64,000 nt of DNA from an uncultured Myxococcales bacterium (lineage in GTDB: Bacteria; Myxococcota_A; UBA9042; CAIXZC01), in NCBI GenBank assembly GCA_903895725.1, contig CAITUV010000007.1, positions 1 through 64,000 of the forward strand, written 5' to 3'. The position numbers and the translations under genes are program-made. Numbering within the stretch: the first letter of the stretch is position 1; each line of letters begins with the position of its first letter. The notes below the pieces were generated by a model that was given only the letters and a program-made list of their open reading frames with translations, had not been told where the DNA came from and did no database searches. Positions 60,101 to 64,000 of the stretch are shown here, piece after piece.

Positions 60101-61341
60101 ACGTTCCCATCGGCCGCAATCCGGGAGGCTCGATCGCAGATGGCGCACGTCTTTCCGGAGCCCGACTCCCCTAAAAGCACCAGGGCATTCCGCTCGCTCT
60201 GGGACAGGAACCGCTCGAAAGTCAACTCCAGCTCACTTCGGGGCACGAACAGGCCAGGGTCGTACTTGGCCGACATGTTCCCGATGAAGCTTTCCGTCTC
60301 CGTGCGGGACCGCTGCACGATTGTCTTCCAGTCGAGGGGGCGAGGAATGGAGCGGCCCTGCCAGGGTCCCGCAGTGTCCCTCCCGAGGAACAGACGCATC
60401 ATCTCGTAGAAGAGCTCGGTGTAGCGCTCCGTTTCCTTCTTGGGGTGTCGTTCCGCTGTCACGTAGCTGAGACGCCGTTCGTGCTGGGTTTTTGACAGGA
60501 AGACGTAGGCCAGTCGGTCGGAGCCATCCTCAGGCTCCGCCCCGTCAGGGCAAGGGGGGGGAGTGAAGACCACCAGAGGCAGGAGTGGCACGATGGTTTC
60601 AGCCGGGACATCGTTGGCATTGAAATCGGCGTGCGGTACCAGGAAGCAGCCATCGGTTGCCAGAGTGGCTCGCGTCGATATCTTCAGTGGTGGTCCGCCC
60701 ATTCCTCGCTGGTACTCGATTACGTATCGGTTGACCCCCGCGTCCCCCGCCAGGACTCTGCGGACAACAACCAGGGCAAATCGGGAAATCGGCTCCACGG
60801 ATTCCAGGAACTCCACGAGACACGACTCGATGTCCGCCAGCCGTTGCCGGGCATCACCCGCCGACTGCGTGGTGTCGTGAGCCAGGTTGTTCCGAAAGTT
60901 GGGCAGCAGGTCGAAGACCTTCCCCATGGCGCTTACCTTGCCCCCCGGGGTCCGGTACCATCGGGCAAACGAGGTCGCAAGCTCCACGCCGGCCTCATCT
61001 CCCGAGGCCATCACCTGCCGGAAGATTTCGTGCCAGTCTCCCGGCGAGAGGACTTTTCCGGACAGGCGCTCAAGGGCCCCCCGAAGGGTCGGAGGAACGT
61101 CCCCTCCATGCCGTATCAGACTCAGCACCACCGAGGTCAGGAACTGGATGGTCAGCTCGTAGAGGTCCGTTGCAGGCTTCAGCGCAGCGGAGTACTCCTC
61201 CTCGAGGATTCGCTCTTCGTAGTTCCGCAGCGCCCGAGAGAGGACTCTCGGGTAGTTGGAGAATACCTGAGCGAGAACACCGGCGTATCGGTCTCGAGTC
61301 CCGTCATCGTACTTTCCGAGGAGGATGCTGTCGTCAGCCAT
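57103..61341 (-). CDS. HEPN-STAND NTPase, 1412 aa
   Basis: The ATG at 61341 follows GGAGGGG. The N-terminal helical domain contains F-R-N-N-L-A-H (Arg and His four residues apart, about 149-154), the HEPN R-x4-H motif. The P-loop G-E-S-G-S-G-K-T is near residue 390 and Walker B V-V-F-L-F-D-A-V-N-E follows. V-V-M-S-C-R-N-Y-T-W is the sensor segment of NACHT/STAND proteins. The last 800 residues are helical repeats, probably the ligand sensor. The layout (nuclease-like effector, switch, sensor) is that of bacterial immune NTPases. The partner gene at 61360 lies 18 bp upstream in the same operon. Confidence 0.85.
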   Translation of the reverse strand: MADDSILLGKYDDGTRDRYAGVLAQVFSNYPRVLSRALRNYEERILEEEYSAALKPATDLYELTIQFLTSVVLSLIRHGGDVPPTLRGALERLSGKVLSPGDWHEIFRQVMASGDEAGVELATSFARWYRTPGGKVSAMGKVFDLLPNFRNNLAHDTTQSAGDARQRLADIESCLVEFLESVEPISRFALVVVRRVLAGDAGVNRYVIEYQRGMGGPPLKISTRATLATDGCFLVPHADFNANDVPAETIVPLLPLVVFTPPPCPDGAEPEDGSDRLAYVFLSKTQHERRLSYVTAERHPKKETERYTELFYEMMRLFLGRDTAGPWQGRSIPRPLDWKTIVQRSRTETESFIGNMSAKYDPGLFVPRSELELTFERFLSQSERNALVLLGESGSGKTCAICDRASRIAADGNVAVAYYCKVFAGVDLAEQLAGTFGSRQPFDELLETLSQLAVKEDRWVVFLFDAVNECFSAGGGVAQVNPARLVQRIDQLIVARRHPRIKVVMSCRNYTWEDCKRAHGHGVNPANYFTQMDLRSGGGPDGGEVCLKGFSEKEFDVAYPKYAARYGVSTSLDGVKERRSLWFQLRDPLRLKLTCECYRGSALPSSVVSVKLLERQYEEAARQEGTAEQSDSDSLMLLFARLLWRRGADAIPVFELHDAMSLGPSERGVYTSDEEQADMVRVARRLYRSGDGGVEHTPLFDRLLGSGHLRIERGTSFHEIRFVYERFHEYLLARLILDRFMRKTAGRTDALVRSFEGLLAGEIEYAVMWGAIRNALLLHFFKERRPEVLLALARSDSYGASGMVVEVLNCLVPEDYPASFALLAEMLRPRAEEGLLTDRKDELEEQRRRLTRRLRQRDCSHREEKLEKLGQTDAELAQILPRLAPALQSRRTAIKVLYDVYRSRWFAESIYREDGTPGRSPLDLLWQVLADPLDSVRDAATLHIYYLWLEHPDVAMNILRHLAEECLDAGFIERLRSRFRHSRLEPCARISALILCEELASRRETGILEELQRVWTGILGKMTLGGWMTPLIKPAVAHLVSNAGNAISEYVNNLTEYQHFFDTVPRSGAGFTMETFSSLVPFLDPDHPGFEQRREDVVAGAALGDGLCNFLLERVLIAQGVRGYERIADIVDAIYHNPANCLPDYTQMSMLYVIFHTLDKMESVPEGPFLRFQEYLVPWTDRTFGRFVAHRNDEANRGLPYKQYTLNWYGALHSKLLGDGCGELALFKRYLKDGFDRGDRRMFCHAVDNIAMLAADFGFWRSALSLFSYALGLFRTEADLDRFRGDGSEAPVTSSSAGRSFDVRTYLARSLATVRGYFGREVDRFVMDELAEMDFPGFGSFRDELTRYEAGENIGDLLTHKFGNLFVLGIVRIPAVRREIAALLSAVPESRSSAELANLIAARELRVLIPGL

Positions 61342-61359
61342 CCCAACCCCTCCATTGTG

Positions 61360-62133
61360 CTACTTCGGCGCACACAGCAACCGCCAGTCGAACTTGATGT
61401 ACCCGGCCCGTACTCCGGCTTCCGTCACCAGCCGATGCATGTCCGGTGTCACTACGCCGCCGCACACCAGCTCTTTCCCAAAGGAGCGGAGAAGTGCCGC
61501 CTCGCGGTCGAGTCGGAGCCCGCCGACCGGAAACCATCGCTGCGGCGACGTCTTGTAGGTCACGGTCACCACGTCCACGTCTGCCAGGGATGCCACGCTG
61601 CGAAAAGACAGCGGAGGGAATTCCAACGCTGTCTTGAGCAGGATCCGGCCCGCCAGAATCTTGGTGTGCAGGCTCGTGCAGGTGTCCGGAGAAAGCCTCT
61701 TGACCAGGCGAAGATCCCGCAGGCTGAAAGTGTCCACCCAATACCTTCCGGGACGGGCGGCTTCCAGTAGCCCCAGCGCCTTCTTCACGGCAGCCTCCCG
61801 GGAGCCCCGGCCGGTCTTCAGCTCCACGATGAAGAAAAGGTCGTCCCACTCCGGCGCCAGCGCCGCCTCAAGCGTCCAGAGCTTCCTCTCCGAATTCGCC
61901 TTCTCGAGCGCCTCCGAAGACCCCGTGTCCAGCAGCAAGTCGGGGTGGTGGAAGTACAGCAGCTCTCTTCCCTGGGTGAAATCCCAGCAGAGGTCACCCT
62001 CCACCACGTGGTGGAGGTCGGGCAACGAGCCGGACGCCCGCAGCCCATCTTCCAGCCCGTTTCGGCTGTTCAGCTTGCGGTGATGCACGAGAGCGGACTT
62101 CCCGTCCGCGGGCAGAGGCAATCCCATGGCCAT
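61360..62133 (-). CDS. glycerophosphodiesterase (GDPD)-like protein, 257 aa
   Basis: The ATG at 62133 follows GGAGGAGG. The GDPD hallmarks are present in order: H-H-R-K (metal/His site, residues 17-20), V-E-G-D-L-C-W (E-x-D), F-H-H-P-D-L and I-V-E-L-K. The TIM-barrel length is right. There is no signal peptide, so the protein is predicted to be cytoplasmic. With the HEPN-STAND protein it may form a two-gene operon in which it destroys phosphodiesters such as lipids or cyclic nucleotides. That pairing is inferred only from the 18-bp spacing. Confidence 0.65.
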   Translation of the reverse strand: MAMGLPLPADGKSALVHHRKLNSRNGLEDGLRASGSLPDLHHVVEGDLCWDFTQGRELLYFHHPDLLLDTGSSEALEKANSERKLWTLEAALAPEWDDLFFIVELKTGRGSREAAVKKALGLLEAARPGRYWVDTFSLRDLRLVKRLSPDTCTSLHTKILAGRILLKTALEFPPLSFRSVASLADVDVVTVTYKTSPQRWFPVGGLRLDREAALLRSFGKELVCGGVVTPDMHRLVTEAGVRAGYIKFDWRLLCAPK

Positions 62134-62212
62134 TCGTCCTCCTCCTGTCTGAGCCGCCGGCCTCGGAGCGGCAGAGCCAGAGCTGCAGGCTGGCTTGGGC
62201 AGTCGACTTCCG

Positions 62213-63058
62213 CTACTCGAGCCGCCCCCGGTAGAAGCGGAACACCTGCTCATCCGATGTCCACATGGTTCCGTCACCGAACACCAGGTCTTCCACACCC
62301 CGCTCCGGAGCGGGGTACTGCCTGATGATGCTCTCACGGGCACTTCCCGTGTCTCTCAGTCGCCTGATGTCGAGGCGGTTCACCACAGCGGACCGAAACT
62401 TGTTCTCTGTCTCAAAGAGGTTCCCCTCCGCATATTCCAGTCCCTGGGAGAACCCCTCGTTCTCGTAGGAGAACTCAATCGCGGAAAGAGCATTTCCGGA
62501 GGCCAGGGCCTCCTCCCGCCTGACCAGATAGGTCCGGCGAGTCCTCATGAAGTCCGAAATGGCCAGCAGCGACTTCCCCTCCAACTCGACCACGGCACAG
62601 GCACTCGTTCCCCCGAGCCCCGTGTCGAATGAGCCCAGGACGACCGCCATGCCATCCGTCAACGACGCCTCCAGGTCGATCCGATACGCCCGGTTGGAAA
62701 TATAATCCACGGCCCACAGGCCAGCCCCATCCCAGGACAGCCCACTCGTGTGCACCGCTTCCGGCGGCATGTCAAACCACCGAAGCACCTTCATGTCCTT
62801 CGGGTCGATTTCGTAGACACGGGAGCGGGTATCCTTCCAACTGTTGGCGAACACAAGCCGTCCGTCGACCCAGGCAATTCCCTGTGGCGTGTATCCCTCG
62901 TCCGCGCCCGGCGTCGGGCCGAGATCCTCCCACGTAGCTTTCCCCGCCAGGTCTTCCTGTTGGAGAATGAAGAGGTTGTGGACACCGTAGCGGCAGCACG
63001 CCACCAGCGCCGCTGCAACCAAGAGCGCTGTGCCCAACAGGACGGGAATCCAGGTCAA
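62213..63058 (-). CDS. beta-propeller-like envelope protein, 281 aa
   Basis: A TTG start at 63058 has GAGGGAGAG six bases upstream; an upstream TTG at 63103 has no Shine-Dalgarno. A single hydrophobic segment near the N-terminus, followed by C-C, could be an anchor or a lipobox. Repeats such as G-I-A-W-V-D-G-R-L-V-F and G-L-S-W-D-G-A-G-L-W-A-V-D fit a six-bladed propeller of the SMP-30 or glutaminyl-cyclase type. It lies 80 bp upstream of the GDPD-like gene on the same strand. Confidence 0.7.
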   Translation of the reverse strand: MTWIPVLLGTALLVAAALVACCRYGVHNLFILQQEDLAGKATWEDLGPTPGADEGYTPQGIAWVDGRLVFANSWKDTRSRVYEIDPKDMKVLRWFDMPPEAVHTSGLSWDGAGLWAVDYISNRAYRIDLEASLTDGMAVVLGSFDTGLGGTSACAVVELEGKSLLAISDFMRTRRTYLVRREEALASGNALSAIEFSYENEGFSQGLEYAEGNLFETENKFRSAVVNRLDIRRLRDTGSARESIIRQYPAPERGVEDLVFGDGTMWTSDEQVFRFYRGRLE

Positions 63059-63344
63059 TGTTCTCTCCCTCAAGCGTCCTATCTCCGTTTGGAAGTGCTT
63101 CAATCAACACTGAATAGTGGCTACAACCTCCGCCGCCTCATGTCAAGGCCGCTGGCTGGCAGGGAGGCAGCACCCGGGCGGGCAACGGCCTTGAGCGGGC
63201 TACCCGGGTGAGGCATGGGAGTTCCTGCGCTGCGGCCCCAGCGCCTTTCGTCGGCTCTCCCCCTCCTTGCCGCCTGCATCCGGCTGTGCTACTCAAGATC
63301 CGGCGGCTCCACGTGAAAGTGAGAGTCCGGGCCAGGAGGTCGGC

Positions 63345-63884
63345 ATGGAAGCACGCCAGGAGCTGGAGAAGCTGTTCCGGCAGTTCGGGGTCCAGGAGTG
63401 CACCTGGATCGACCCCGAGGACATCGTCGTCGCTCAGTGGGTTCGCATGAAGTGCACCTTCGGATGCCGGGAGTACGGCAAGGCGGGCTGCTGCCCTCCC
63501 AACGTGCCGTCTGTGCCCGAGTGCGAACGTTTCTTTCGGGAATACTCAGTGGCGGCCATCTTCCGATTCGAGAAGCGGGTCGACAAGCCCGAGGACCGGC
63601 ACCGCTGGACCGCTGAAGTGAATCGAGGGCTGCTGGAGCTCGAACGGGCGGTCTTCCTGGCCGGATACCCAAAGGCCTTCCTGCTGTTCATGGATTCGTG
63701 CGCGCTCTGCGAGGAGTGCACCGGAGACCGGGCCCGCTGCAAGCACCCTCGAAAGGCACGTCCTGCACCGGAAGCCATGGCGGTGGACGTGTTCTCGACC
63801 GTCCGACGCTATGGACTGCCCATCCAGGTTCTCACCGACACGACTCAGGCCATGAACCGGTACGCCTTCCTGATGGTGGAGTAG
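63345..63884 (+). CDS. DUF2284-type metal-binding protein, 179 aa
   Basis: The ATG at 63345 follows AGGAGG. Cys are arranged as in DUF2284 proteins: C-T-F-G-C near residues 36-40, then G-C-C-P-P, and a C-terminal set C-A-L-C-E-E-C-T near 120-127 plus a later Cys-x-H-P. The family is predicted to bind iron-sulfur or other metals. There is no signal peptide. Its role is unknown. Confidence 0.88.
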   Translation: MEARQELEKLFRQFGVQECTWIDPEDIVVAQWVRMKCTFGCREYGKAGCCPPNVPSVPECERFFREYSVAAIFRFEKRVDKPEDRHRWTAEVNRGLLELERAVFLAGYPKAFLLFMDSCALCEECTGDRARCKHPRKARPAPEAMAVDVFSTVRRYGLPIQVLTDTTQAMNRYAFLMVE

Positions 63885-63892
63885 GGGGCCTC

Positions 63893-64000
63893 TTACTTCC
63901 AGGCCATGACCCGGACGAAGCCTGAGGTCGGAGACAGGCTGGAGCCGTTCGAATTCACGAAGTCCGCCACGTTGGACGAGCCGCCCTTGATCGTGATCCA
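63893..64000 (-). CDS. C-terminal end of a protein with an FGE-like ending (partial)
   Basis: Thirty-five codons precede a TAA (positions 63893-63895). The sequence I-T-I-K-G-G-S, then S-G-F-V-R-V-M-A-W-K resembles the 'RGGS ... GFR' end of FGE-sulfatase domains. The rest of the gene lies beyond the window, so the assignment is tentative. Confidence 0.45.
   Translation of the reverse strand, partial: WITIKGGSSNVADFVNSNGSSLSPTSGFVRVMAWK

Overview
The window is 64 kb of high-GC DNA from a Gram-negative bacterium. It carries many lipoproteins with clear lipoboxes, repeated Cys-rich modules of the type C-G-D-D-G-C-G-G-x-C-G-x-C, a MYXO-CTERM-like tail (Cys, membrane helix, Arg cluster), a eukaryote-type Ser/Thr kinase with a zinc-ribbon N-terminus, and three genes with sulfatase-modifying-factor (FGE) domains. 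This set fits Myxococcota or a related deltaproteobacterial lineage. That is an inference; there is no rRNA or other taxonomic marker here.

Region 1 (1-16.2 kb) starts with mobile-DNA debris (IS66 transposase tail, YkgJ-like and RelE-like fragments) and a divergent pair of FGE-domain lipoproteins, then an RNase J-like nuclease and a Ser/Thr kinase with its own TPR/PEGA-type partner. A run of secreted lipoproteins follows, three of which share a short motif right after the lipid-anchored Cys. The last of these (13474-15357) ends in an FGE domain. It is followed by a hairpin, a gene for an HRDC-type accessory protein, and an A-rich copy of the 3' end of the FGE gene. This is the order of a diversity-generating retroelement (target, hairpin, accessory, template), but no reverse transcriptase is present. 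A second FGE gene 10 kb upstream ends in another variant of the same repeat.

Region 2 (16.2-21.3 kb) is a compact minus-strand operon for a bacterial ubiquitin-like conjugation system: an unknown protein, a ubiquitin-like protein ending GG-C-R, an E2-like protein with a Cys-rich tail, a JAB/JAMM peptidase and a ThiF/E1-like enzyme. Its upstream side abuts a 45-nt 3' fragment of an initiator tRNA-Met, which looks like an integration scar.

Region 3 (21.2-30.1 kb) has a small lipoprotein phosphatase and a giant minus-strand reading frame of about 2760 codons. The frame joins a zinc-phospholipase/M23-peptidase surface protein with its C-terminal sorting tail to a second lipoprotein that has its own Shine-Dalgarno and signal peptide, with no stop codon between them.

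Region 4 (30.7-63 kb) is a large set of tightly packed genes that look like membrane-associated signalling or conflict machinery. It comprises a CorA-like membrane protein, a HEPN-like protein, a STAND NTPase with WD40 repeats, membrane proteins and lipoproteins (plus strand); a TraG/HerA-type ATPase, a transglutaminase-like lipoprotein, a PH-domain membrane protein and a small lipoprotein (minus strand); a VWA protein, a tubulin/FtsZ-like protein, a large membrane protein and a membrane transglutaminase-like protein (plus strand); and a HEPN-STAND NTPase with a glycerophosphodiesterase-like partner (minus strand). The VWA plus tubulin-like pairing recalls the predicted FtsZ-like membrane-remodelling systems, but the other partners here are different. 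The window ends with a propeller-like protein, a DUF2284 metal-binding protein and the C-terminus of another gene.
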